64,000 nt of DNA from positions 3,425,001 through 3,489,000 of the forward strand of contig NZ_CP025113.1 in assembly GCF_002831585.1 (NCBI RefSeq), read 5' to 3'. This document shows, piece after piece, positions 30,508 through 38,815 of the stretch. Origin of the DNA: Bradyrhizobium sp. SK17 (GTDB taxonomy: Bacteria > Pseudomonadota > Alphaproteobacteria > Rhizobiales > Xanthobacteraceae). The first letter of the stretch is position 1. Every line of letters starts with the position of its first letter. The notes below the pieces were generated by a model. The model saw only the letters and a program-made list of their open reading frames with translations. It was not told the origin of the DNA and made no database searches. Position numbers and translations under genes: made by a program.

Positions 30508-31542
30508 TCAGTCGACCGACCGCGGACCCAGTGCGCCGAAGGATTTCGGATCGTAAGCCAGGCGATAGCGCATGTCGGCGGCCACGATTGGCTCCTTGCA
30601 GCGGTCGCAATCGACCGAGGGCTCGAAGTCGTGACCGCATTTGAGATGCGTGAGGATGAGGGGCGGCTTTCCCTTCGATAGCCAGCGATCGCCCCATCGC
30701 AGCATCGCGATGAACGGACCATAGAGGTCCAGGCCCATATCGGTGAGGAGATATTCGTAGCGGTCGGGTGAGCTTTGGTACTGCCTGCGGCGGAACACGC
30801 CGCTGGCGACCAGGCGGTTCAGCCGGTCGGTCAAGATGTTCGGCGCGATCGCGAGCTCGTTGAGGATCTTGTCGTAGCGGCGATTGCCGAAGAAGCCCTC
30901 GCGCACGACCATGAAGCTCCATTTGTCGCCGATGATCTCGAGCGCGCGCGACACCGAGCTGGGGCGCCCGGTCAGGAACCGGCTGCCGTCGGAGGCGCGC
31001 CGTGTGTTGCGGCCTTCCTTGGCCGCGGAGCGTCCGGCGCCGGAACCGTCGCGGTACTTCGCGTCGCGGGCGCCGACGGGCTCTCCGCAATGCGAGCAGG
31101 TCACGCGGGGATGGCTGTCGCAGCCGCATGTCGTGTGGATCAGCGTGAGCGGCGGCGGCCTTCCGTTGGCGAGCCAGCGGTCGCCGAACTGCATCAGCGC
31201 GATGAAGCTTGGGTAGAGATCGAATCCCATCTTCGTCAGACGGTATTCCTTGCGTTGCGACGATCCGGTCGCGACCTGGCGGAAGATCGCCAGCTGCGTG
31301 AGCTTCCGCAATCTGTCGGTCAGTGTCGCCCGTGGAATCCCGAGCGCCGAGCGGAACGCCTCGAAGGTCTGTGTGCCGAAGAAAGCCTCGCGGATGATGA
31401 GGAAGGCCCAGGCGTCGGAGACGATGTCGAGCGTCCGCGCAACCGAGCAATTGCGTTCGGTGCGAGCCGCCTTGCCGCGGCTCGCGGCCGCTTTCGGCCT
31501 GGCCGAGGGTTTCGCGGGTTGGATTTTGGCGGCGGCGGGCAT
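30508..31542 (-). CDS. tandem HxlR-type transcriptional regulator
   Basis: A protein of about 344 residues carrying two complete HxlR winged-helix domains in one chain, whereas ordinary HxlR proteins are ~110-150 residues and dimerise. Domain 1 has CSVARTLDIVSDAWAFLIIR and a wing with SSQRKEYRLTKMGFDLYP; domain 2 has SSVSRALEIIGDKWSFMVVR and RYEYLLTDMGLDLYGP. Each domain is followed by a short Cys-rich tail (CGC, then CSHC; CGH, then CDRC) that could bind zinc. A basic Ala/Lys/Pro linker precedes domain 1. ATG 31542 is chosen; a GTG at 31608 adds 22 residues and would put the start within 11 bases of the opposing promoter. It lies between the two plus-strand units and likely controls both through the shared dyads. 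Confidence 0.88.
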   Translation of the reverse strand: MPAAAKIQPAKPSARPKAAASRGKAARTERNCSVARTLDIVSDAWAFLIIREAFFGTQTFEAFRSALGIPRATLTDRLRKLTQLAIFRQVATGSSQRKEYRLTKMGFDLYPSFIALMQFGDRWLANGRPPPLTLIHTTCGCDSHPRVTCSHCGEPVGARDAKYRDGSGAGRSAAKEGRNTRRASDGSRFLTGRPSSVSRALEIIGDKWSFMVVREGFFGNRRYDKILNELAIAPNILTDRLNRLVASGVFRRRQYQSSPDRYEYLLTDMGLDLYGPFIAMLRWGDRWLSKGKPPLILTHLKCGHDFEPSVDCDRCKEPIVAADMRYRLAYDPKSFGALGPRSVD

Positions 31543-31618
31543 TCCGGACGGTCCATTCGGGTACGGCCGTCCCACGGGAGGCCTTCGAAAGTCGGGCACC
31601 TGTAGCACATAGCCGCAA

Positions 31619-31672
31619 TTGACTCGCTGGAAATGTAAGTCTAGTTATGCATGTAACTTAAGTCTAGTTATG
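31619..31672 (+). promoter_or_regulatory. promoter with GTTATGCATGTAAC operator-like dyad and second half-copy
   Basis: TTGACT (31619-31624), a 17-base spacer and TAGTTA (31642-31647). The -10 box overlaps GTTATGCATGTAAC (31644-31657). The bases aagtctagttatg then occur again at 31660-31672, 23 bp downstream of the first. The same combination is found at 22780-22819. It lies between the tandem-HxlR gene and the solute-binding-protein gene, so one regulator could control both directions. Confidence 0.72.
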
Positions 31673-31726
31673 ATAGTTATCAAAATCAGAATTTGGCCGG
31701 CAGGGAAACGCCTGGGGAGAAACAAC

Positions 31727-32944
31727 ATGAGGCTGAAAGTCGCAAGTATCCTGATCGCGTCGGTGGCGCTGGTGAGCGCCGACGGCGTGCGCGCTCAGGG
31801 AATCTCGGACAACGTCGTGAAGATCGGCGTGCTGACCGACATGTCCGGCCAGTTCTCGCATGAGTCCGGCGAGGGCTCAGTCACCGCGATCAAGATGGCG
31901 GTGGATGATTTCGGCGGCAAGGTGCTCGGCAAGCCGATCGAGGTCGTCGTCGCCGATCACCAGAACAAGCCTGACACCGCGTCGGCTCTGGCCCGCAAAT
32001 GGTTCGACGTCGACCATGTCGACATGATCGGCAACCTGATCAACTCCTCGATCGCGCTCACCGTCACCGGTCTGGCAAAGGAGAAGAACCGGGTCGCGAT
32101 CGTCAATGGCTCGGGTTCGTCTCGCTTGACCGGCGATGCATGCACGCCGAACAGCGTCCACTACGCCTACGACACCTATGCCCTGGCGCGGGGAACCGGC
32201 AGCGCATTGGCCAAGGAGGGCAAGAAGACGTGGTACTTCTTGACCGCGGACTACGCGTTTGGACACGCACTCGAGGCGGACACCTCGGCTGTCGTCAAGG
32301 GGTTGGGAGGCGAGGTGCTGGGCGCGACACGCTATCCGCCTGAATCGTTCGACCAGTCCTCTTTCCTGCTGCAGGCGCAGTCGTCGAAGGCCCAGGTCGT
32401 GGGGCTTGCGGGCTCCGGCAACGTGCTGGTCAATTCGATCAAGTCGGCTCAGGAATTCGGCATCCAGAATGGTGGGCAGACGCTCGCGGGCCTTCTGGTC
32501 TGGATCACCGACGTCAAGAGTCTCGGGCTCTCATCCGCGCAGGGCCTCGTTCTCACCAACGCATTCTATTGGGACCGCGACGACGAGACGCGGGCGTGGT
32601 CGAAGCGCTTCTTCGAAAAGATGAAGCGGATGCCGCATATGGGCGACGCCGGCGACTATTCCTCCACCATGCACTATCTCAAGGCCATCGAAGCCGCCGG
32701 GACCGACGAAGCGCAGGCGGTCATGAGCAAGATGCGCGAGATGCCGGTGAACGACTTCTTCGCCAAGAACGGCAGGATCCGCGAGGACGGGCGTATGGTC
32801 CACGACATGTATGTGTACGAAGTGAAGAAGCCGTCGGAATCGAAGAGCGATTGGGACTTCTACAAGCTTCGCGAAGTGATCCCCGGCGATCAGGCGTTCC
32901 GTCCACTCAAGGACAGCGCCTGCAAGCTGGTGAAGCGAAACTGA
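31727..32944 (+). CDS. ABC transporter substrate-binding protein (branched-chain amino acid/aromatic type)
   Basis: 405 residues. Signal peptide MRLKVASILIASVALVSADG ending near VRAQ, then a periplasmic-binding-protein type 1 fold starting NVVKIGVLTDMSGQFSHESG, as in LivJ-like and aromatic-acid-binding proteins of rhizobia. ATG 31727 has a ggggaga ribosome binding site and places the signal peptide correctly; the longer frame from 31619 runs through the promoter. The permease and ATPase genes of the transporter are not in the window. It probably captures the acid or lactone degraded by the surrounding enzymes, which is inference from position and shared promoter. Confidence 0.9.
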   Translation: MRLKVASILIASVALVSADGVRAQGISDNVVKIGVLTDMSGQFSHESGEGSVTAIKMAVDDFGGKVLGKPIEVVVADHQNKPDTASALARKWFDVDHVDMIGNLINSSIALTVTGLAKEKNRVAIVNGSGSSRLTGDACTPNSVHYAYDTYALARGTGSALAKEGKKTWYFLTADYAFGHALEADTSAVVKGLGGEVLGATRYPPESFDQSSFLLQAQSSKAQVVGLAGSGNVLVNSIKSAQEFGIQNGGQTLAGLLVWITDVKSLGLSSAQGLVLTNAFYWDRDDETRAWSKRFFEKMKRMPHMGDAGDYSSTMHYLKAIEAAGTDEAQAVMSKMREMPVNDFFAKNGRIREDGRMVHDMYVYEVKKPSESKSDWDFYKLREVIPGDQAFRPLKDSACKLVKRN

Positions 32945-33008
32945 AGCGGTCAGATATCGCGGCCCAGATGCGGAGCATCGTGGGTACGCACCCTTTGGAG
33001 ATAATGAG

Positions 33009-34562
33009 ATGGTTCAGGACGTCGTCGCGGTGAATTCGGCTTTCTCGCACAAGCCGATCGGATCCGGGGCCGAATACATCGAGAGCCTCCGGGGGCGCAA
33101 GCTGAACGTCTATCTGATGGGTGAGCGGGTCGACGAGCCGGTCGACCACCCAATCATCAGGCCATCGATCAACGCGATCGCGAAAACCTATGATCTGGCG
33201 AACCAGGAGTCCGAGCTGGCTTCAGCGGTCTCGTCTCTCGTCGGTGGGCGCGTGAACCGCTTCCTCCATATCTCCGCGAGCCCAGGCGACCTCGTGATGC
33301 AGAACAAGATGCAGCGTCGGCTCGGACAATTGACAGGCACGTGCTTCCAGCGCTGCGTCGGCATGGACGCACTGAACTCGCTCCATTCCGTGACGTTCGA
33401 TTTGGACGCGAAATACGGGACCGATTATCACGCCCGCTTCACGACATTTCTGGCACGAATGCAGCATGCGAATTTCGTCGTTGGCGGAGCAATGACCGAC
33501 GTGAAGGGAGATCGCGGCAGATCACCGTCGCAGCAGGCCGATCCTGATCTCTTCCTTCATGTTGTCCGGCGAACGCACGAAGGCGTCTATGTCAGCGGTG
33601 CGAAAGCACATCAGACCGGCTGCATCAATTCGCACTGGCTTCTCGTGATGCCCACCATGCGGATGGAAGCCACCGACAGCGACTATGCCATTGTGGGAGC
33701 AGTTTCCGTCGACGCCCAGGGTATCACCTACATCTATGGCCGGCAGTCCTGCGACAGCCGCAGCGCCGAAGCGGGAGGGATCGACGCCGGCAACGCGCAG
33801 TTCTCGGGCCAGGAAGCGATGATCGTCTTCGAGGAGGTCTTCATTCCAAGGGAACTGGTGTTCCTCGATGGCGAGTTCGAGTTCGCCTCCACGTTGGTCG
33901 AGCGGTTCACATGCTATCACCGTCGCAGCTACGTCTGCAAATCGGGGGTTGGAGACGTGCTGATCGGCGCGGCGGCGACCATCGCGGACCATAACGGCGT
34001 CGAGCGCGCTTCGCACGTCCGCGACAAGCTCGTCGAGATGACCCATTTGAACGAGACCATCTACGGGACCGGCATCGCCGCGAGCCATCAGGGGGTCGCG
34101 ATGAAGTCCGGAGCGTATCTGCCCGACGAAATGCTCGCGAATGTCTGCAAACACCACGTTACGCGCTTGCCATATGAAATCGGTCGGCTGGCTCAGGATC
34201 TCGCGGGCGGCCTGATGGTCACCCTACCGTCAGAGTACGACCTGCGACATGAAACGATCGGCCCTCTGATCGAAAAGTATCTCAAAGGGCGGCCCGAAGT
34301 CTCGACCGAGAACAGGATCCGGATCCTGCGTCTGGTGGAGAACTTGACGCTTGGCAGGAACGCTGTCGGATATCTGACGGAGTCCATGCACGGGGCCGGA
34401 TCCCCCCAGGCGCAACGGATCCAGATCGCCCGCGCCATGCAGGTCGAGTTCAAGAAGGAATTGGCGAAAGTTCTTGCCGGCATCGCGGACGCATCGCGAC
34501 AGAAAATATCGGACGAAGTTTCCACCTACATGGCGCGGGTTTTCGCGCCGGTCGGCAATTGA
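33009..34562 (+). CDS. 4-hydroxybutyryl-CoA dehydratase-like protein (HpaB/PvcC/4-BUDH family)
   Basis: 517 residues. The family includes FADH2-dependent 4-hydroxyphenylacetate 3-monooxygenases and the [4Fe-4S]/FAD enzyme 4-hydroxybutyryl-CoA dehydratase. Several features place this protein on the dehydratase side: C112-x3-C116 in TGTCFQRCVGMDA, KAHQTGCINSHW, YGRQSCDSR, H304 with Y308 and C310 in YHRRSYVCKSGVGDVLIGA, LNETIYGTGIA and ESMHGAGSPQAQRI. In the clostridial enzyme the cluster ligands are Cys99, Cys103, His292 and Cys299. Here the gap between His and the last Cys is one residue shorter (H-x5-C). No flavin reductase gene lies nearby, which a monooxygenase would need. Start ATG has a ggaga ribosome binding site. 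Probably the same transcript as the solute-binding-protein gene. Confidence 0.82.
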   Translation: MVQDVVAVNSAFSHKPIGSGAEYIESLRGRKLNVYLMGERVDEPVDHPIIRPSINAIAKTYDLANQESELASAVSSLVGGRVNRFLHISASPGDLVMQNKMQRRLGQLTGTCFQRCVGMDALNSLHSVTFDLDAKYGTDYHARFTTFLARMQHANFVVGGAMTDVKGDRGRSPSQQADPDLFLHVVRRTHEGVYVSGAKAHQTGCINSHWLLVMPTMRMEATDSDYAIVGAVSVDAQGITYIYGRQSCDSRSAEAGGIDAGNAQFSGQEAMIVFEEVFIPRELVFLDGEFEFASTLVERFTCYHRRSYVCKSGVGDVLIGAAATIADHNGVERASHVRDKLVEMTHLNETIYGTGIAASHQGVAMKSGAYLPDEMLANVCKHHVTRLPYEIGRLAQDLAGGLMVTLPSEYDLRHETIGPLIEKYLKGRPEVSTENRIRILRLVENLTLGRNAVGYLTESMHGAGSPQAQRIQIARAMQVEFKKELAKVLAGIADASRQKISDEVSTYMARVFAPVGN

Positions 34563-34601
34563 CGCTCAAGACGACACGTTGACACAAACTTGGAGTGCGC
34601 C

Positions 34602-35042
34602 ATGGCGATGACGATGACAGGTGAGATTCAGCTGGCTGCGCGGAAAGAGACGGTTTGGGAAAAGCTGAACGATCCGGAAGTGCTCAGGACGTGCATTCCC
34701 GGGTGCGAGGAATTGGAGAGGACTGACGATAATGGCTTTCGCGCAATCGCCAAGATGAAGGTCGGTCCGGTATCGGCTCGATTCCGGGGCAAAGTCACCC
34801 TGAGCGATCTCGATCCTCCGAACGGCTATAGGATATCGGGAGAAGGTGAGGGAGGCGTGGCGGGCTTCGCGAAAGGAGGCGCCAAGGTCAACCTCGTCGA
34901 ACGCGAGGGGGGCACACTCTTGAGCTATCAGGTCGATGCTCATATCGGCGGCAAGCTCGCGCAACTGGGGCAGCGGCTCATTGGCGGAACGGCCAAGAAA
35001 ATGGCGGATGAGTTCTTCGCCAATTTCGCGCGGGCCCTCTAG
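34602..35042 (+). CDS. CoxG-like SRPBCC-fold protein
   Basis: 146 residues of the CO-dehydrogenase subunit G family: MTGEIQLAARKETVWEKLND at the start, then the typical CIPGCEELERTDDNGF and MKVGPVSARFRGKV strands and a Gly-rich stretch before the C-terminal helix (LIGGTAKKMADEFFANF). Relatives sit next to molybdenum hydroxylase genes and are thought to help recruit or mature these enzymes at the membrane; here the C-terminal membrane anchor seen in CoxG is absent. ATG 34602 has ggag 5 bases upstream. It is separated from the Mo-hydroxylase genes by the regulator but belongs to the same presumed regulon. Confidence 0.85.
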   Translation: MAMTMTGEIQLAARKETVWEKLNDPEVLRTCIPGCEELERTDDNGFRAIAKMKVGPVSARFRGKVTLSDLDPPNGYRISGEGEGGVAGFAKGGAKVNLVEREGGTLLSYQVDAHIGGKLAQLGQRLIGGTAKKMADEFFANFARAL

Positions 35043-35054
35043 TGAAAGGGTGTA

Positions 35055-35133
35055 TCGCGTGGCGGACGAGGCGTGCGCTTTCCTTGCGTCGGACGCCGTA
35101 AGCTTCATTGAGTTTCCGGTCGATGGCGGTTGA
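35055..35133 (+). pseudogene. short-chain dehydrogenase, C-terminal remnant
   Basis: Directly after the CoxG-like gene, 26 codons read VADEACAFLASDAVSFIEFPVDGG and then stop. This is the invariant end of SDR proteins (V-A-x-x-x-x-F-L-A-S-D-x-x-S-F-I-x-G-x-x-x-x-V-D-G-G), here with a few codons missing before the final V-D-G-G. Nothing upstream continues the SDR fold. It is the leftover of a deleted gene. Confidence 0.6.
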
Positions 35134-35789
35134 CGGCGGCAGAACAGCAGCATGCTTAGATCGAACGTGACGACAGAGCATCCGTCCCTCAACGGGCGAT
35201 CCGGTCTGATTCGTCCGGTAAAGGCCCGACACAGAGCCTTGCAACGGCAGCTCTCATGCCGCCTATTTGGGGGTATGTTCGACGCGAGGTCTTCCGAGAC
35301 TGCCCTTAGCGGGCATAGCAGCGGCCCGTCTCAATGTCGGCTCGTAGCCATAGCGAATATCACTACGCTCGCGGTCATCAATCAATCCTGACCGTCTCGC
35401 CAGCCCGAAGCCTGCTGACCGAACAACTGCACCGCTCTGGCGGCTTCGTCATCTCGATCGTGCAAATGTGATGGATCCCGGCTGCTTCTTGAGTAGTGTG
35501 ACGTGACGATCACACTGGATTTCGCAAACGGAGCGCACGAGCCATTGTCGGAACATCCTCACGTTCTGATCGAGAGCCTATCCCTTGCTCTGCATAACGA
35601 CCTGTGTGCTGCTCTATGCGAGACGATGCCATAGGAGTCCGTCGTGAACGTGAAAGTGATCGCGGTGAGCCATTGATCGGCTCGATCAATGTCAGCCAAG
35701 CTGGATCGTTGAGCAGCCCAAGTTGCTCGACACGCGCAAGTAGAGTAGCGTGAGTCTGCACCTTGCTTTGTATGGGGAGGCGCCGAAGG
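35134..35789. other. intergenic stretch without supported gene
   Basis: No frame here has a credible start, length and composition. It must hold the promoter of the AraC-type gene near its right end. The base content around 35270-35400 on the minus strand suggests a decayed coding sequence, but I cannot name it. Confidence 0.35.
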
Positions 35790-36860
35790 ATGGAAGGTTC
35801 GACGATTGGGGAAACGAGTATTCCTGTTTTCAGATTTTCCACGTTGGATTTTCGCCCTCAAGATCGGTTTGCCGAGTGGGTGCGTGATATTAAGAGCGAC
35901 TGCCGGCTGCTAGGTGATGATGCGGTATCGTTTGACGCGAGCGCGAGCGGCGCCGCGATCGGGCCGTTTATATTGTCGGGCAGGCAATGGATTAATCGGA
36001 AGCAGAGGACGACCTTCGAGATCCTGCGGACCGAGAGCCGGATCAAGTCGGATGGCCACGATTTCTACTGTTTCACGATGCCCCTGTTCGGCAGGATCCG
36101 CTGGCTGAACATCTCCTCTCAGCCGATCAAATCGGTCGGCGATCTATTTGTGGTGGATGCTGCGCAGCATCTTCAATGCGCGGTCGAAATGGGCGATGTG
36201 ATCTCCCTGGTTGTGCCGCGAGATATGTTGCCAAGCCACGCCGCGCTCCTGCATGGAGCTACTCTGACGGGAGGAATTGGGCGCGTACTTGCAGATCACA
36301 TCTTGTCTCTTTTTCAGAACCTCCCGAATCTAAAATTGCACGAAGTGCCCTATATCGTGCACTCGACGCAGCAACTTCTGCTCGCGGCCGTGTCTGGGAC
36401 ACCAGACGCAATTCGCGCCGCGGGCAGTCAAATCCGGGATGTGCTGTCGGCGAGAATTCAGCACTACATTGATTCGCACCTTCTGGAGACGGACCTCACC
36501 CCTGATCGGATCTGTCGCGATGTTGGGTTGTCACGGGCAAAGCTCTATCAACTGTTCGAGAGTCGCGGCGGTGTGATGCGTCAGATCCAGCGCAAGAGGT
36601 TGCAGCGTGCCTATCATCGGCTGTCGGACCCGAGCCGTCCGCGCACGCGGATCGCTGAGGTAGCCTGGAGCCACGGCTTTGCCAACGAGAAGTATTTCCA
36701 TCGGCTGTTCAAGGCTGAATTCGGTCATACACCTCATGAGACCCTGGAAAAGATCATCAGTGCCAACCCGTCGCTGAATGGCGATACGCCGATCAAATCC
36801 TCGGCACACGACGGCGGCCCCGTCGGCTGGAGCTTGCCCTATGGCTTGCCGAGTAGTTGA
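35790..36860 (+). CDS. AraC-family transcriptional regulator
   Basis: 356 residues. N-terminal ~210 residues form the 'AraC-binding-like' sensor domain (IPVFRFSTLDFRPQDRFAEW at its start; F-D-R/S-type strands later), and the C-terminal ~110 residues carry two helix-turn-helix motifs: DRICRDVGLSRAKLYQLFES and IAEVAWSHGFANEKYFHRLF, with the family signature F-K-A-E-F-G-H-T-P. ATG 35790 is used because ggagg lies 9-14 bases upstream; an ATG at 35772 would start on that same ggagg. It is convergent with the NmrA-type gene. Its ligand is unknown; the target might be the NmrA-type gene or the catabolic cluster. Confidence 0.88.
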   Translation: MEGSTIGETSIPVFRFSTLDFRPQDRFAEWVRDIKSDCRLLGDDAVSFDASASGAAIGPFILSGRQWINRKQRTTFEILRTESRIKSDGHDFYCFTMPLFGRIRWLNISSQPIKSVGDLFVVDAAQHLQCAVEMGDVISLVVPRDMLPSHAALLHGATLTGGIGRVLADHILSLFQNLPNLKLHEVPYIVHSTQQLLLAAVSGTPDAIRAAGSQIRDVLSARIQHYIDSHLLETDLTPDRICRDVGLSRAKLYQLFESRGGVMRQIQRKRLQRAYHRLSDPSRPRTRIAEVAWSHGFANEKYFHRLFKAEFGHTPHETLEKIISANPSLNGDTPIKSSAHDGGPVGWSLPYGLPSS

Positions 36861-36893
36861 TCGGTTGTGCCGTGTCGTGACGAGGGGCGGCGT

Positions 36894-37832
36894 CTAGCGG
36901 GTTTCGGTCGATGCATCGTCGCCGAGAAAGGTTCGTCGCCGCCTTCGAATCCATGCCTCGACCGACGTTGGGACGAAGCCCTCAAGCTCGGCGGTTCTGG
37001 AATAGGGCGCAGCGAGGATGGCGTCTGCATCATCACGATGCGTCGCGAAATACCGAAACTTTGACGCAATTCGACGGCCGGTGCCCGGTCCCATGACTTC
37101 ATCCAGGTCTCGTTCAAACTCGTCAAGGGGATACGAGCGGAAGTCGACGTGTCGGCCGAGACCAGCGGTGATGCGGCCTGCCATGGCCTCCCCTGTCAGG
37201 CCTTCCGGGCCGGCAATGCGATAATCGCCGCCGCTGGCGTGGCTCCCTATCAACAACCGTATCGTTGCTTCGGCGCAGTCTTCAGTGGATGTCCATGCTA
37301 TCCTTTGATGTGGTGCAATCGGGATCGCGAAGATGCCACGCTCGATGAGATCGGCGCATAGTTGCGGTTTGAGGAGATTGTCCAGATACATCGTAGGCCG
37401 GACGATCGCAGACAGAAGTCCGGAACGACGCGCGATATCCTCGACGATCGCGTTGGCGACGAAGCTTGGTTCCTCGCACGGTTCCGTGCGGCTCGCGCTC
37501 GCGAGCTTGAGAATGACCGACGAAAGTCCAGCGATCTTCGCGGCGTTGAACGCGTGTGCGGCCTGGGCGCACATTTCGTCCCGCGTTCCCATTGGAAGCT
37601 GGATGATCGCACTGGAGGCGCCTTGACTGGCGGCAACGAGTGAGCCGGGGTCAAACAGGTCCGCCTGTACCACCTGAACGCCACGCGCTTTGAGCGCTGA
37701 AGCGTGCGCAGGATTCCGCACCAAGCCTCTCACCTGGAGACCTTGGTGCAATGCAGCTCGAGCAACCGCAGCGCCTTGCACGCCGTTTGCCAGATAGATC
37801 AGAACAGGTTTGGAGAAATCCACATCAGGCAT
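36894..37832 (-). CDS. NmrA-type NAD(P)-binding protein
   Basis: 312 residues of the atypical SDR (NmrA/HSCARG) group. The Rossmann motif reads VLIYLANGVQGAAVARAAL (about 9-27), so the usual G-A-T-G-x-x-G is altered to A-N-G-V-Q-G, and the next strand has VRGLVRNPAH, the arginine that contacts NADP in family members. No catalytic Y-x3-K is obvious. Proteins of this group act as redox sensors or as NAD(P)H-dependent reductases. It faces the AraC-type gene tail to tail with 33 bp between. Confidence 0.82.
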   Translation of the reverse strand: MPDVDFSKPVLIYLANGVQGAAVARAALHQGLQVRGLVRNPAHASALKARGVQVVQADLFDPGSLVAASQGASSAIIQLPMGTRDEMCAQAAHAFNAAKIAGLSSVILKLASASRTEPCEEPSFVANAIVEDIARRSGLLSAIVRPTMYLDNLLKPQLCADLIERGIFAIPIAPHQRIAWTSTEDCAEATIRLLIGSHASGGDYRIAGPEGLTGEAMAGRITAGLGRHVDFRSYPLDEFERDLDEVMGPGTGRRIASKFRYFATHRDDADAILAAPYSRTAELEGFVPTSVEAWIRRRRRTFLGDDASTETR

Positions 37833-38220
37833 AAATCCGCTCCAACAAGAAGTCTGTCAGAGCGGCAGCGTCGAACGCAGCATCCGACAGACCCACGACG
37901 CGCATGCGGCGCAGGGACCTGTCGGGGATTTCGCGGGAGCCGCGAAAAATAGAGCTTCCTCTTTAGAGGAAGGGCTTGGGCCTACCCAGACCAAGCCTGC
38001 CTTTTCGACACAAGAACTCTATCCGTTCGAAGCCAAAGCGGTCAATAGCGCGCCTTCTCAAGACAGATGTGCGAGGTCGTTCCGCTCGACGGCGATCAAT
38101 TGGACGGCAATGCACTTCATATGGACTGGGCGGCACCTGGCACACATCGATCGACCTTGTATGGCGCGGACGCAGATGGGATATGCGCGCCGAAGTCGTA
38201 TCCGCGCTTGGGGTTTGTCC
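37833..38220. other. intergenic stretch between divergent genes
   Basis: The plus-strand frame of the next gene stays open through this stretch, back to 37810, but the encoded sequence has no domain or signal-peptide logic. I take it as non-coding, holding the promoters of the NmrA-type gene (leftward) and the DUF4189 gene (rightward). Confidence 0.35.
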
Positions 38221-38727
38221 GTGCGCCTTGATTTACTTGCCGCGCGCAGTTTGATTCGCTTCTGGAGCTTGTGCGCCGTCATATCAGCCGGCGCCTTGGG
38301 CGCAATACCCGCCGTCCATGCCGAAGGCGGTTGCCCGCCTGGCATGATCCCGGCCAGTGGTACGAGCACGCAGAGCTGTGTGCCGAACCCCAACGTCCGT
38401 GTTGATCAGGGCGCGGGCCCGAACAGGCCGCAGGGCAGCTACACCTCGCCAGGCTGGGACGTGATTATCAATGGGACGAAACAGCTCGGTCACCCCCCGA
38501 GGGCGCCGACACTCTCGGAGAAGCTGGGTCTGCCGCGGATTTCCCGGAGCGGGTGGATGGCTCTTGCCTCAGACATGATATCGGTCAGCGGTCAAACTCA
38601 GGGGATGCAAACCCAGGACGAGGCCGTCAGGGGGGCCATAGCCCAATGCCAAGCCAAGCACGGCAAGGGGTGCAGGCTGGTTACATCGCAGTTCATTCAA
38701 TCGGTGCCCGCCGCCGGGGTGCGGTGA
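38221..38727 (+). CDS. exported DUF4189-type protein
   Basis: About 168 residues if started at GTG 38221, which gives a normal signal peptide (basic start, hydrophobic FWSLCAVISAGALGAI, cleavage near VHA-EGG). The mature part begins with the EGGCPPGM and QSCVPNP cysteine segments and ends with a DUF4189-like domain (SGWMALASDMISVSG, then DEAVRGAIAQCQAKHGKGC). DUF4189 proteins are small exported proteins of unknown function with conserved disulfide cysteines. The frame is open further upstream to 37810; the start is my choice by signal-peptide logic. It opens a long run of exported proteins. Confidence 0.65.
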   Translation: MRLDLLAARSLIRFWSLCAVISAGALGAIPAVHAEGGCPPGMIPASGTSTQSCVPNPNVRVDQGAGPNRPQGSYTSPGWDVIINGTKQLGHPPRAPTLSEKLGLPRISRSGWMALASDMISVSGQTQGMQTQDEAVRGAIAQCQAKHGKGCRLVTSQFIQSVPAAGVR

Positions 38728-38815
38728 GAATAGCGATCGAGAAGAAGGCTCTCCGTCTGCTATTGGCCACCGCCCAACGCGCGTCGCACCTGTTATTATT
38801 CGGATCTCTTGTCCT

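Noticed and set aside
33009..34562. Annotation as 4-hydroxyphenylacetate 3-monooxygenase (hpaB)
   Set aside because: The cysteine/histidine ligands and the C-terminal motif match 4-hydroxybutyryl-CoA dehydratase, and no flavin reductase partner is nearby.
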